Shown here piece after piece: positions 1 through 8,428 of a DNA stretch of 64,000 nt. The stretch covers positions 1 to 64,000 of the forward strand of contig NZ_OGTP01000024.1 in NCBI RefSeq assembly GCF_900258035.1, in the 5' to 3' direction. The notes beneath the pieces were generated by a model. That model saw only the letters and a program-made list of their open reading frames with translations, made no database searches and had not been told where the DNA came from. The stretch is from Caballeronia novacaledonica (GTDB lineage Bacteria > Pseudomonadota > Gammaproteobacteria > Burkholderiales > Burkholderiaceae). Within the stretch, counting starts at the first letter, position 1, and every line of letters starts with the position of its first letter. Position numbers and translations under genes: made by a program.

Positions 1-1
1 A

Positions 2-139
2 GAGCACATCGCAAGACACTCAAACCATCACTTCCGTCTTGCGTCGCTGCATCAGCAGCAGAGAAACGAGATTATGAACAACGCTTCGGTTCGTGTCAAC
101 AAGATTTTGAAGCATTTTCTTGCCGACCCAACCCGCTGA
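2..139 (+). CDS. Possible 3' end of an unidentified gene cut by the window edge
   Basis: A plus-strand frame is open from the first bases of the window to a TGA at 137-139, giving about 45 residues ending in FLADPTR. An in-frame ATG at 74 with GAGAAACGAG just upstream would alternatively give a 21-residue peptide. The third codon positions are less GC-rich than in the neighbouring genes. I recognise no family. It faces the tRNA-Thr and sspB tail-to-tail. It may be chance openness; the missing upstream sequence decides. Confidence 0.2.
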   Translation, partial: EHIARHSNHHFRLASLHQQQRNEIMNNASVRVNKILKHFLADPTR

Positions 140-159
140 TCCTGCCGACTCAAAGCAAA

Positions 160-186
160 CGGGTCGTGCGGACATCGCACGACCCG
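160..186 (-). terminator. Hairpin ending the petABC-sspAB-tRNA-Thr transcript
   Basis: Perfect 11-bp inverted repeat CGGGTCGTGCG / CGCACGACCCG with a 5-nt loop. Read on the minus strand it starts 13 nt after the encoded CCA of the tRNA and is followed by GTTTGCTTTG, a broken T-run. It is the only strong stem here, so it probably ends the tRNA precursor transcript. Confidence 0.65.
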
Positions 187-199
187 TCGACGTAAGTCT

Positions 200-275
<76 letters not shown>

Positions 276-293
276 GAAGCTCGGGATTCTACT

Positions 294-794
294 TCATTTA
301 ACGACTTTGAGGTGAGACCTCGCAGGTGATTTCGAAGCGTCGTCATCCGTGACGGATTGCGACTCGTCTTTCGTCACGGAATCCGTACGTTCATCTGCAG
401 GCTCTTCGATCTGCCGTGTCTCACGCTCAGGCGATCGCGCCCCGACGGGAGCGCTCGTCAGCTCCGAGCCGGAATGCGTCTGCTCGACCGGGAACGCCAT
501 GCCCTGCCCGTTTTCGCGCGCGTAGATGGCGAGCACGTTCGCGACTTGCACCTCGATCTTGTGCGACTTGCCGGAGAACCGCGCGCTGAACTCGATCCAC
601 TCGTTGCCCATCTGAAGCTGGCTCGTCGCCTCGAAACTGATGTTCAACACGATCTCGTCGTTGCGCACGAACTGACGCGGCACGCGCGTGGCGGCATCGA
701 CCCGCACGGCGATATGGGGCGTGAAACCGTTGTCCGTGCACCATTCATACAGCGCGCGCAACAGATACGGCTTGGTGGAAATCTCTTGCATCAA
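294..794 (-). CDS. sspB: ClpXP adaptor SspB (stringent starvation protein B)
   Basis: SspB binds ssrA-tagged and other substrates and delivers them to ClpXP. The 166-residue protein begins MMQEISTKPYLLRALYEWC, the conserved N-terminus of the folded substrate-binding domain (about residues 1-115). An acidic, low-complexity linker follows and the C-terminus is LKVVK, matching the LRVVK-type peptide that docks on the ClpX N-domain. The start could be the first or second Met (794 or 791). It lies 60 nt downstream of sspA and just upstream of tRNA-Thr, the usual pairing of these two starvation genes. Nothing is missing. Confidence 0.95.
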   Translation of the reverse strand: MMQEISTKPYLLRALYEWCTDNGFTPHIAVRVDAATRVPRQFVRNDEIVLNISFEATSQLQMGNEWIEFSARFSGKSHKIEVQVANVLAIYARENGQGMAFPVEQTHSGSELTSAPVGARSPERETRQIEEPADERTDSVTKDESQSVTDDDASKSPARSHLKVVK

Positions 795-854
795 CTTTCC
801 TCTGCCGGAATGCGGCCGCGCGAAACCGCGCCGCCGCGTTCCAACGCACTCAAA

Positions 855-1466
855 CTATCGACGCATCACCTTTTCGGAAGGCGTCAGCGCTTCAATATAA
901 GCCGGGCGGCTGAAAATTCGCTCGGCGTACTTCATCAACGGTGCGGCGTTCTTCGACAGTTCGATCCCGTAGTGATCCAGACGCCACAGCAGCGGCGCGA
1001 TCGCGACGTCGAGCATCGAGAACTCTTCGCCCAGCATGTACTTGTTCTTGAGGAAGATCGGGGCGAGTTGCGTGAGGCGATCGCGGATCGCGCTGCGCGC
1101 CTTCTCGTGATTCTTTTCGGCGGCCTTGCCCTTCTCGTTCTCGAGCGTGCCGACGTGAACGAACAGCTCCTTCTCGAAGTTCAGCAGGAACAGGCGTGCG
1201 CGTGCGCGCTGCACAGGATCTGCCGGCATGAGTTGCGGGTGCGGGAAACGCTCGTCGATATATTCGTTGATGATATTCGACTCGTACAGGATCAGGTCGC
1301 GCTCGACGAGAATCGGCACCTGTCCGTACGGGTTCATCACCGCGATGTCTTCCGGCTTGTTGAACAGGTCAACGTCGCGAATCTCGAAATCCATGCCCTT
1401 TTCGAACAACACCAGCCGGCAGCGCTGGGAGAAGGGGCAAGTAGTGCCGGAATACAGAACCATCAT
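855..1466 (-). CDS. sspA: Stringent starvation protein SspA, glutathione S-transferase-like
   Basis: SspA is an RNA-polymerase-associated protein with a glutathione S-transferase fold, known in enterobacteria for stationary-phase and acid survival. At 203 residues it is normal length. An N-terminal thioredoxin-like half (residues 1-80: YSGTTCPFSQRCRLVLFEKG, then NPYGQVPILVERDLILYES) is followed by an all-helical C-terminal half. The family is not expected to use glutathione, although a CPFS motif is present. It follows petC after a 92-nt gap holding a GCGTTTT/AAAACGC stem (1508-1527) without a T-run, so partial read-through from petABC is likely. Confidence 0.93.
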   Translation of the reverse strand: MMVLYSGTTCPFSQRCRLVLFEKGMDFEIRDVDLFNKPEDIAVMNPYGQVPILVERDLILYESNIINEYIDERFPHPQLMPADPVQRARARLFLLNFEKELFVHVGTLENEKGKAAEKNHEKARSAIRDRLTQLAPIFLKNKYMLGEEFSMLDVAIAPLLWRLDHYGIELSKNAAPLMKYAERIFSRPAYIEALTPSEKVMRR

Positions 1467-1558
1467 GTTTTTAAAGTTCCTTCAGTAAACTCGAAGGGCC
1501 GGCCGCGGCGTTTTCTCGCGAAAACGCTGTCGCGCCGACCCACGCCGTCGAAGGCGCG

Positions 1559-2314
1559 CTATTTGATATCTTTCCAGTATGCCGCGTTCAGGCGCCACGC
1601 GAGGAAACTCAAGAGCGCCAGGAACAGCAGAACCCAGACACCGAGCCGCTTGCGCGTCTGCTGCGCGGGTTCCGCCATCCACGACATGTACGAAACGAGA
1701 TCGGCCACAGTTGAATCATAATCCACGGATGACATGGCACCAGGCGTAACCTGAGTGTAACCGACGAATCTTCTTACCTTTTCGCCGGTCTTTTCGTCCG
1801 TATCGGTCTCGAATTTCGCATCGCGAACGCCCTGAAGCGTCCACAAAACGTGCGGCATGCCGACGTTCTCATAGACGCGATTGTTCCAGCCCGTCGGCCG
1901 CGTCGGATCGCGATAGAAACTCCGCAAGTACGTGTACAGCCAGTCGTTGCCGCGCGCCCGCGCCTCGACCGACAAATCCGGCGGCGACGCGCCGAACCAC
2001 GCCTTCGCGTCTTCCGGGCGCATCGCGATGGACATCGTGTTGCCGACCTTGTCCGTCGAGAAAAGCAGGTTCTCCTGAATCTGCTTCTCGCTGATGCCGA
2101 GATCCGTCAGCCGGTTGTACCGCATCAGATTCGCGCTGTGGCAGTTCAGGCAGTAGTTTACAAAAACTTGGGCGCCATGCTGCAAAGACGCGAGATTATC
2201 CGAACTGTCGGGCGCCCGGTCCAGCACCGCTTCTTCCTGCGCGAACGCCGGCGCCGCGTTAAACGCGAGCAGCGCCGCACCGATCATCGCTATTGTAGAG
2301 AGCCATTTTTTCAT
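1559..2314 (-). CDS. petC: Cytochrome c1 subunit of the bc1 complex
   Basis: Haem-bearing subunit of ubiquinol:cytochrome c oxidoreductase; it takes electrons from the Rieske protein and passes them to a soluble cytochrome. The 251 residues comprise a cleavable signal peptide (about 1-25, ending AFAQ), a CxxCH haem site (CLNCH, Cys55-Cys58-His59), a periplasmic domain, and a C-terminal membrane anchor (RLGVWVLLFLALLSFLAW). The haem would be attached by the System II proteins encoded at 57.8-61.2 kb. The gene follows petB by 23 nt, the third gene of petABC. Confidence 0.97.
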   Translation of the reverse strand: MKKWLSTIAMIGAALLAFNAAPAFAQEEAVLDRAPDSSDNLASLQHGAQVFVNYCLNCHSANLMRYNRLTDLGISEKQIQENLLFSTDKVGNTMSIAMRPEDAKAWFGASPPDLSVEARARGNDWLYTYLRSFYRDPTRPTGWNNRVYENVGMPHVLWTLQGVRDAKFETDTDEKTGEKVRRFVGYTQVTPGAMSSVDYDSTVADLVSYMSWMAEPAQQTRKRLGVWVLLFLALLSFLAWRLNAAYWKDIK

Positions 2315-2337
2315 CGTATTCGTCTCCGGACGTGCGC

Positions 2338-3720
2338 TCAGTGAGGTTTGTAGTGCACTCGCTCAGGCGGCGTCCTGAATTTGCCGCGCGGCGTCCAGAA
2401 AGGCATGCCGAGGAAAAACGCGAAATAGATCAACGCGCAGATCTGCGCGATCAGCGTCGCGGCCGGCGATGGCGGTCGTGTGCCCAGAAAGCCGAGCATC
2501 AGGAACGCGAGGATGAAAATCGCGTAAAAGACCTTGTGGAAGAGCGGCCGATAGCGGATGGATTTCACCGGACTGCGGTCCAGCCACGGCAGGAAGAATA
2601 GCGACACGACCGCCGTGCCCATCACGACCACGCCCCAGAACTTCGATTCCGTCAGCGCCATGAAAATCAGCACGAGGACCGCGAGCACCGGCAGGCCGAG
2701 GCGCCACTTGCCGCGTCCCTTCACGAGCGCGAGCAGCCCGAGCAGCGCGATGACGATCATCAGCACGATCTTGAACGGATCGGTCGTGGCGCGGAGCATC
2801 GCGTAGAACGCCGTGAAGTACCAGACCGGCGCGATTTCCGGCGGCGTCTGCAGCGGATTGGCCGGCACGAAGTTGTTCGCTTCGAGGAAGTAGCCGCCCA
2901 TTTCCGGCGCGAAGAAGATGATCGCCGCGAAGATCAGCAGGAACACGCACACGCCCATGAAGTCGTGCACCGAGTAGTACGGGTGAAACGGAATGCCGTC
3001 GAGCGGAATACCGTCCGGGCCCTTCTTCGCCTTGATCTCGATGCCGTCCGGATTGTTCGAGCCGACTTCATGCAGCGCGACCAGATGCGCGACCACGAGC
3101 CCGATCAGCACCAGCGGAATCGCGATCACGTGGAACGCGAAGAAACGGTTCAGCGTGACATCCGACACGACGTAGTCGCCGCGAATCCACAGCGACAGAT
3201 CCGGGCCGATGAACGGAATCGCCGAGAACAGATTCACGATCACCTGCGCGCCCCAGAACGACATCTGTCCCCACGGCAGCAGATAACCGAAGAACGCTTC
3301 GGCCATGAGGCACAGGAAGATCGCGCAGCCGAAGATCCAGACGAGCTCGCGCGGCTTGCGATATGACCCGTACATCAGCCCGCGGAACATGTGCAGATAC
3401 ACGACGACGAAGAACATCGACGCGCCCGTCGAATGCATGTAGCGGATGAGCCAGCCCCACGGCACCTCGCGCATGATGTACTCGACCGAGGCGAACGCGA
3501 GCGTCGCGTCGGGCTTGTAGTTCATCGTCAGGAAAATGCCGGTGACGATCTGATTCACCAGCACCAGCAGCGCGAGCGAGCCGAAGAAGTACCAGAAGTT
3601 GAAGTTCTTCGGCGCGTAATACTCGGATACGTGCTTCTTCCAGGTCGAGGTCATCGGAAACCGGCGGTCGATCCAGCCGGTCAAGCCCGATGTCTCCACT
3701 TCCTTGTCTGCGGTCGCCAT
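2338..3720 (-). CDS. petB: Cytochrome b subunit of the bc1 complex
   Basis: Integral membrane core of the bc1 complex, holding haems bL and bH and both quinone sites. At 460 residues it is the long bacterial form with eight or nine membrane segments. Haem-ligand histidines appear in the second helix (HSTGASMFFVVVYLH) and the fourth (FAFHVIAIP...VAHLVALHE). The Qo-site motif reads PVWYF rather than the mitochondrial PEWYF, a substitution I know from beta/gamma-proteobacteria. Its ATG directly follows the petA stop codon with no base between, so the two are translationally linked. Confidence 0.98.
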   Translation of the reverse strand: MATADKEVETSGLTGWIDRRFPMTSTWKKHVSEYYAPKNFNFWYFFGSLALLVLVNQIVTGIFLTMNYKPDATLAFASVEYIMREVPWGWLIRYMHSTGASMFFVVVYLHMFRGLMYGSYRKPRELVWIFGCAIFLCLMAEAFFGYLLPWGQMSFWGAQVIVNLFSAIPFIGPDLSLWIRGDYVVSDVTLNRFFAFHVIAIPLVLIGLVVAHLVALHEVGSNNPDGIEIKAKKGPDGIPLDGIPFHPYYSVHDFMGVCVFLLIFAAIIFFAPEMGGYFLEANNFVPANPLQTPPEIAPVWYFTAFYAMLRATTDPFKIVLMIVIALLGLLALVKGRGKWRLGLPVLAVLVLIFMALTESKFWGVVVMGTAVVSLFFLPWLDRSPVKSIRYRPLFHKVFYAIFILAFLMLGFLGTRPPSPAATLIAQICALIYFAFFLGMPFWTPRGKFRTPPERVHYKPH

Positions 3721-4341
3721 TTACGCCTCTCCCTTTTCGTCCTTGCCGATCACGAGTTGCGTCGCGGATGTGAACATGAACGGTGGAATGTCCAGGTTCT
3801 GCGGCGCGGGCTTGTTCTTGAAGACGCGGCCGGCCAGGTCATAGGTCGAGCCGTGGCACGGGCAAAGGAAGCCGCCCGGCCAGTTATCGGGGAGATTGGG
3901 TTGCGCGCCCTCCTGGAAACGCGGCGTCGGCGTGCAGCCCAGATGCGTGCACACGGCGACCGCGACGAGAATGTTCTTGTGATCCGCGCGCGAGCGATAC
4001 TCGTTGTTGCAGTACTCCGGCAACGGCATCGAGAATTCCATCTTGGACTTCGGGTCGGCCACTTCGTTGTCGGCCTTCTTGATGTCGGCCAGCATTTCGT
4101 CGGTGCGATTGACGATCCACACCGGCTTGCCGCGCCAGGCAACGGTCATCATTTCGCCCGGCTTGAGTCCGCTGATATCGACCTCGACGGGCGCGCCCGC
4201 CGCCTTGGCCTTCTCCGATGGAGCAAACGAACCCACAAAAGGAACTACGGTTGCCACAGCTCCGACACCACCTACTGCGGTCGTCGTAATCAGCCAGGTA
4301 CGGCGGCCGCCGTCGACGCGTTTTTCATCCTTGTCTCGCAT
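3721..4341 (-). CDS. petA: Rieske iron-sulfur subunit of the bc1 complex
   Basis: The 2Fe-2S subunit that takes the first electron from ubiquinol. Cluster ligands are in CTHLGC and CPCHGSTYD, both complete. The N-terminus carries a twin-arginine type, probably uncleaved anchor (GGRRTWLITTTAVGG), so the folded protein is expected to use the TatABC translocase encoded at 6.6-8.3 kb. I place the start at the ATG at 4341 (MRDKDEKRV); a GTG four codons upstream (4353) is also possible. First gene of petABC; a TATAAA lies 25-30 nt before the start. Confidence 0.96.
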   Translation of the reverse strand: MRDKDEKRVDGGRRTWLITTTAVGGVGAVATVVPFVGSFAPSEKAKAAGAPVEVDISGLKPGEMMTVAWRGKPVWIVNRTDEMLADIKKADNEVADPKSKMEFSMPLPEYCNNEYRSRADHKNILVAVAVCTHLGCTPTPRFQEGAQPNLPDNWPGGFLCPCHGSTYDLAGRVFKNKPAPQNLDIPPFMFTSATQLVIGKDEKGEA

Positions 4342-4365
4342 CACACGCCCCACTTCTGAGTTGGA

Positions 4366-4371
4366 TTTATA
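4366..4371 (-). promoter_or_regulatory. Candidate -10 box for petABC
   Basis: TATAAA on the minus strand, 24 nt before the chosen petA ATG, in the 215-nt gap between the NIF3 gene and petA. No convincing TTGACA-like -35 element sits 16-18 nt upstream, so this is only a positional candidate. Confidence 0.3.
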
Positions 4372-4522
4372 CCGTCACATCAGTCGTTCGCCGTTAGTGT
4401 GCGCGAATGGAGTTAGCATTTACAAGGGCTGACTAGCAAAAATCACTCGAAGTGTTTGATGCTTCAGGGTTTTCCCCACGTTTCTCGCGCAATCTGGTGA
4501 AGCTTCATTCAGGCAACTGCAA

Positions 4523-4539
4523 GCGCCGATAATCGGCGC
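4523..4539 (-). terminator. Palindrome downstream of the NIF3-family gene
   Basis: Perfect inverted repeat GCGCCGAT-A-ATCGGCGC starting 17 nt after the NIF3-gene stop codon. On the minus strand it is followed by TTGCAGTT, so the T-run is weak. It could be a poor terminator or an operator in the petA upstream region. Confidence 0.35.
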
Positions 4540-4556
4540 GCCGGCTTAACAACGTA

Positions 4557-5303
4557 TTAAACCGGATTATCGATATCGATAAAAACATGTTCGATATCGA
4601 ACTGCTCCGACAGATGCGCGCCGACGGCCTGCACGCCGTAACGCTCCGTTGCGTGATGACCGGCCGCGATGAACGCCACGCCCGATTCCGCCGCGATGTG
4701 CATGGTCTGCTCCGAGACTTCGCCGGTCAGATACACGTCCGCGCGCGCCGCGATCGCGTCGTCGAAATAGCCTTGCGCGCCACCCGTGCACCACGCCACG
4801 CGACGCAGTTCCTTGTCCGTATCGCCGAACACGAGCGGCTTCCTGCCGAGCGCGTTCTCGACCATCGCGCTGAAGTGCTCGAGCGACAGCGGCATCGCGA
4901 GCGTCGCGGCCCAGCCGAGATCCTGATCGGCGAAACGGCCATCGGCGATCAGCCCGAGGCGCGCGCCGATCTGCGCATTGTTGCCCAGATCAGGATGCGA
5001 ATCGAGCGGGAGATGGTAGGCGAAGAGATTGATGTCGTTGGCGATCAGCGTGCGCAGCCGCCGGTACCTGCGACCCGTGATCTGCGGCGCCTCGTTGCGC
5101 CAGAAGTAGCCGTGATGCACGAGCACGGTGTCCGCGCCCCACTCCAGCGCGGCCTCCAGGAACGCCTGCGAGGCCGTTACGCCGGTCGCGATCTTCTGCA
5201 CGCGCCGCGCGCCTTCAACCTGCAGACCGTTCGGGCAATAGTCCTTGAAGCGGCCGATTTCCAGCAGATTGTTCAGATACAATTCGAGTTCGATCCGATC
5301 CAT
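4557..5303 (-). CDS. NIF3-family dinuclear-metal protein
   Basis: 248 residues of the NIF3/YbgI family, which forms toroidal hexamers with a two-metal site. Its reaction is not settled; family names such as GTP cyclohydrolase I type 2-like are tentative. Visible metal-site residues are LVHHGYFW (His63, His64), His97 and Asp101 in YHLPLDSHPDLG, and GHHATERYG near the C-terminus (His and Glu). A good AGAGGA ribosome site precedes the ATG. Its start codon is only 20 bp from that of the divergent protease gene. It is separated from petABC by about 200 nt. Confidence 0.9.
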   Translation of the reverse strand: MDRIELELYLNNLLEIGRFKDYCPNGLQVEGARRVQKIATGVTASQAFLEAALEWGADTVLVHHGYFWRNEAPQITGRRYRRLRTLIANDINLFAYHLPLDSHPDLGNNAQIGARLGLIADGRFADQDLGWAATLAMPLSLEHFSAMVENALGRKPLVFGDTDKELRRVAWCTGGAQGYFDDAIAARADVYLTGEVSEQTMHIAAESGVAFIAAGHHATERYGVQAVGAHLSEQFDIEHVFIDIDNPV

Positions 5304-5323
5304 GAAATCCTCTATCCCTTCAA

Positions 5324-6550
5324 ATGCTTAGACGCTTCTGGCTATTTTTTGCCCAAGCGGTCACCGTGCTTTTGGCCCTGATGTTCATCATCGCGACCTT
5401 GAAACCGCAGTGGCTTCAACGTCAGGGTCAATTCGGCAAGCAGCTTGCCGAGCCGATCGTCGCGTTGCAGGAGGTGGCGCCGAGCATCGGCTCGCGCCCG
5501 GTTCAATCGTCCTACTCGGAAGGCGCGCAAAAGGCGATGCCGGCCGTCGTGAACGTGTTCTCCAGCAAGGACGGCAACCTGCCGCCCGATCCGCGTGCGA
5601 AAGACCCGCTGTTCCGCTACTTCTTCGGTGACAAGAACAAACGAAAGAGCGACGAGCCGCCAGCGTCGAATCTCGGCTCCGGTGTCATCGTCAGCTCGGA
5701 AGGTTACATTCTAACGAACCAGCATGTCGTCGACGGGGCGGATCAAATCGAAGTCGCGCTCGCCGATGGTCGCACGTCCAGCGCGAAAGTGATCGGCGTC
5801 GATCCCGAAACCGACCTCGCCGTGCTGAAGATCAACATGACCAATCTGCCGAGCATCACGCTCGGACGAATGGATCAGACGCGCGTCGGCGATGTCGTGC
5901 TCGCGATCGGCAATCCGTTCGGCGTAGGCCAGACGGTCACGATGGGCATCGTCAGCGCGCTCGGGCGCAATCACCTCGGCATCAACACGTTCGAGAACTT
6001 CATCCAGACGGATGCGGCCATTAATCCCGGCAATTCGGGCGGTGCGCTGGTGGACGTGAACGGCAATCTGCTCGGCATCAACACCGCCATCTATTCGCGC
6101 AGCGGCGGCTCGCTCGGCATCGGCTTCGCGATTCCCGTGTCGACCGCGCGCAGCGTGCTGGAAAGCATCATCACGACGGGCACGGTCACGCGCGGCTGGA
6201 TCGGCGTGGAGCCGCAGGACGTGACACCGGAGATCGCGGAGTCGTTCGGGCTGGATCAGAAATCCGGCGCGATCGTCGCGGGCGTGCTGCAAGGCGGCCC
6301 GGCGGACAGGGCGGGCATCAAGCCGGGCGATATCCTCGTGTCCATCAACGACGACACGATCACCGACACCACGCGCCTGCTCAACGTCGTTGCGCAGATC
6401 AAGCCGGGTACGTCGGTGAAGGTTCATCTCATGCGCAAGAACAAGGAGCTGGACGTCAACGTGATGATCGGCAAACGTCCCGCGCCGCCGCGCGCACCGC
6501 AAATGCCGGATGAAGATCAGGGCGAGCAAGGCGACCAGAACGACGAATAA
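5324..6550 (+). CDS. Membrane-anchored HtrA-family serine protease (DegS/AlgW type)
   Basis: Periplasmic quality-control or stress-sensing protease. One N-terminal membrane anchor (residues about 5-25), a trypsin-like domain with complete triad His134 (TNQHVVDGAD), Asp164 (DPETDLAVLK) and Ser238 (NPGNSGGALV), one PDZ domain (about 290-385), then an acidic tail. A single PDZ plus an uncleaved anchor points to DegS/AlgW, which start sigma-E release by clipping the anti-sigma factor, rather than to two-PDZ DegP/MucD; that role is inferred. The ATG at 5324 follows an in-frame stop at 5303-5305 and has no visible Shine-Dalgarno. A strong terminator follows. Confidence 0.92.
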   Translation: MLRRFWLFFAQAVTVLLALMFIIATLKPQWLQRQGQFGKQLAEPIVALQEVAPSIGSRPVQSSYSEGAQKAMPAVVNVFSSKDGNLPPDPRAKDPLFRYFFGDKNKRKSDEPPASNLGSGVIVSSEGYILTNQHVVDGADQIEVALADGRTSSAKVIGVDPETDLAVLKINMTNLPSITLGRMDQTRVGDVVLAIGNPFGVGQTVTMGIVSALGRNHLGINTFENFIQTDAAINPGNSGGALVDVNGNLLGINTAIYSRSGGSLGIGFAIPVSTARSVLESIITTGTVTRGWIGVEPQDVTPEIAESFGLDQKSGAIVAGVLQGGPADRAGIKPGDILVSINDDTITDTTRLLNVVAQIKPGTSVKVHLMRKNKELDVNVMIGKRPAPPRAPQMPDEDQGEQGDQNDE

Positions 6551-6568
6551 ACGCCGCATCCGCCGAAG

Positions 6569-6605
6569 AAAAAAGGCAGCTTCGATCACCCGAAGCTGCC
6601 TTTTT
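6569..6605. terminator. Bidirectional intrinsic terminator between the protease gene and tatC
   Basis: GGCAGCTTCG / CGAAGCTGCC, a 10-bp perfect stem with a 6-nt loop, flanked by A6 on the left and T5 on the right. It serves the convergent protease gene (plus) and tatABC (minus). Confidence 0.92.
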
Positions 6606-6647
6606 AGTGTCCATCAACCCCACGCGCGCCGCGACAATACGCCGCAT

Positions 6648-7424
6648 CTATTCCGCCGCCGGCTCCTCGTTCTTGACCTGTTCCTTGCCGACCACCAGCC
6701 GCGCCGCGATGATGCCCGCCTCGTAAAGAATGATGAGCGGAATCGCGAGAATGAGCTGCGAAAACACGTCGGGCGGCGTGACGACCGCTGAGATGACGAA
6801 CGCGCCGACGATCACATACGGGCGAATCTGCTTGAGCTTCGGAATCGACACGACGCCCATGCGCGCGAGCAGCACGACGACGATCGGAACCTCGAACGTC
6901 ACGCCGAACGCCATGAACATCGTCAACACGAAGCTCAGGTAATTGTCGATATCCGTCGTCATTTCCGCGCCGAGCGGCGCGTTGTAGTGCGCCATCACGC
7001 GAAAAATGGTCGGGAACACGACGAAATACGCGAACGCCATGCCGCACAGGAACAGCGTATAGCTGCTGAAAACGAGCGGCCCGACGAGCTTCTTCTCATG
7101 CTGATACAAACCCGGCGCGACGAAGGCCCAGACCTGATACAGCACGATCGGCAGCGCGATCACGAAGGCGACGAGCATCGTCACCTTCATCGGCACGAAG
7201 AACGAACCGGTGACGTCGGTGACGATCATCTTGCCGTCGGCCGGCAGGTTCTGCATCAGCGGACGCGCGAGCAGCTTGAAGATGTCCGGCGCCCAGTACA
7301 CCAGCGCGACGAATACGACGATGACCGCAGCGCCCGCGCGCATGATTCGGTCGCGCAATTCGACCAGATGCGAAATGAACGTCTCTTCGACGGGCTCTTC
7401 TTTAGTATGTTGCGGGTCGCTCAC
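6648..7424 (-). CDS. tatC: Sec-independent translocase subunit TatC
   Basis: 258-residue polytopic protein with about six membrane segments; TatC with TatB recognises twin-arginine signal peptides. Typical family sequence is visible: FISHLVELRDRIMRAG at the N-terminus, FKLLARPL and later LLARMGVVSIPKLKQIRPYVIVGAF. It ends in a charged tail. Last gene of tatABC before the bidirectional terminator, 44 nt after tatB. Likely clients in this window are the Rieske protein PetA and MsrP. Confidence 0.97.
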   Translation of the reverse strand: MSDPQHTKEEPVEETFISHLVELRDRIMRAGAAVIVVFVALVYWAPDIFKLLARPLMQNLPADGKMIVTDVTGSFFVPMKVTMLVAFVIALPIVLYQVWAFVAPGLYQHEKKLVGPLVFSSYTLFLCGMAFAYFVVFPTIFRVMAHYNAPLGAEMTTDIDNYLSFVLTMFMAFGVTFEVPIVVVLLARMGVVSIPKLKQIRPYVIVGAFVISAVVTPPDVFSQLILAIPLIILYEAGIIAARLVVGKEQVKNEEPAAE

Positions 7425-7468
7425 GCCGGCCCTCGGTAGAAATCATCGATGAAGGAATCGCGGCTCGT

Positions 7469-7999
7469 TCAGAAGAACTTCGTCTGCCGGCGCAGGGTGG
7501 CGGGCGTATGACGAGCGACGCGCGCCGCGCCCGATTGGACTCGCGTGCGACGCGAGGTCGTGCGCTTGTACCAGTTCGGAATTGCGGCTTGCTTCACGCG
7601 CCAGTTCTTGCGCCTGGTCGACGTCGATGTAGACGTGCTTGCCCAGGGCTTGTCCGACGCGGCACTGTCCGCCGATTCGCCCGCGCCGCCCGCGATGCTC
7701 GGCGCGATCGACGTGCCCTCTTTCCATGCATCGTTCAACTCGGATTCATGGCGGCGCAGCGTGTCGTGAATCGTCGATTCGACATTGGACGCCGCGTTTT
7801 CGAACTCGGTGCGCATTTTCTTCAGCTCATCGAGTTCCATCTCGCGCGCGACTTCCGATTTGACGTCGTTGATATAGCGCTGCGCGCGTCCGAACAGCGC
7901 CCCCGCCGTGCGAGCGACGCCGGGAAGGCGCTCCGGCCCGAGGACCACCAGCGCAACGACGCCGATGACCGCCATTTTGGTCAGACCGAGATCGAGCAT
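7469..7999 (-). CDS. tatB: Sec-independent translocase subunit TatB
   Basis: 176 residues: a short N-terminal membrane helix (MLDLGLTKMAVIGVVALVVL) with the conserved GPERLP hinge, then an amphipathic and charged helix (RYINDVKSEVAREMELDEL), and a basic Ser/Thr-rich tail. TatB pairs with TatC in the signal-peptide receptor. The long basic C-terminus (RRKNWRVK..., ending RQTKFF) is more variable than the first 90 residues. It lies between tatA and tatC in the usual order. Confidence 0.94.
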   Translation of the reverse strand: MLDLGLTKMAVIGVVALVVLGPERLPGVARTAGALFGRAQRYINDVKSEVAREMELDELKKMRTEFENAASNVESTIHDTLRRHESELNDAWKEGTSIAPSIAGGAGESADSAASDKPWASTSTSTSTRRKNWRVKQAAIPNWYKRTTSRRTRVQSGAARVARHTPATLRRQTKFF

Positions 8000-8035
8000 T
8001 GAACGAAAAGTGGAGAGTTACCGTCGGTGGACGGA

Positions 8036-8272
8036 TTAGCGATAGTCGCCCGAACGGGACTTGTCCTTCGCCTCGACGTCCACGGCGCCGTTACGCGGCA
8101 GCTCGCGCTGATCGGTCGAATTTGCCGGCGTGTCGCCTTCGCGCATGCCTTCCTTGAAGCCCTTCACCGCGCCGCCCAGATCGCCGCCGATATTGCGCAG
8201 CTTCTTCGTGCCGAACACGAGCGCCACGATCAGCAGAACGATCAACCAATGCCAAATGCTTAACGAACCCAT
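8036..8272 (-). CDS. tatA: Sec-independent translocase subunit TatA
   Basis: 78 residues with the family pattern: an N-terminal membrane helix (SIWHWLIVLLIVALVF), the FGTKKLRNIGGDLG hinge, then an amphipathic helix GGAVKGFKEGM and a polar tail. TatA oligomerises to form the passage for folded proteins. It heads tatABC. The 156-nt gap to hinT contains only a GGCC-gcaa-GGCC hairpin and a CCGCTC/GAGCGG stem, neither with a T-run. Confidence 0.95.
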   Translation of the reverse strand: MGSLSIWHWLIVLLIVALVFGTKKLRNIGGDLGGAVKGFKEGMREGDTPANSTDQRELPRNGAVDVEAKDKSRSGDYR

Positions 8273-8428
8273 GAATGAAAACTCTCCGTGATTCCGCTCC
8301 GATTTGGGTGCCAGAGCGGAAATTGGGGCCTTGCGGCCTCAGCCGAGACTGGACGCCTCAACTTCGACTATCGATTTTGCTCGCCCAATATTTCATTGGA
8401 AAGGAGAATGCCGACAAAGATTGCAGCA

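Noticed and set aside
357..1721. Plus-strand open frame of 454 codons over sspB, sspA and petC
   Set aside because: It crosses three well-identified minus-strand genes and shows no domain.
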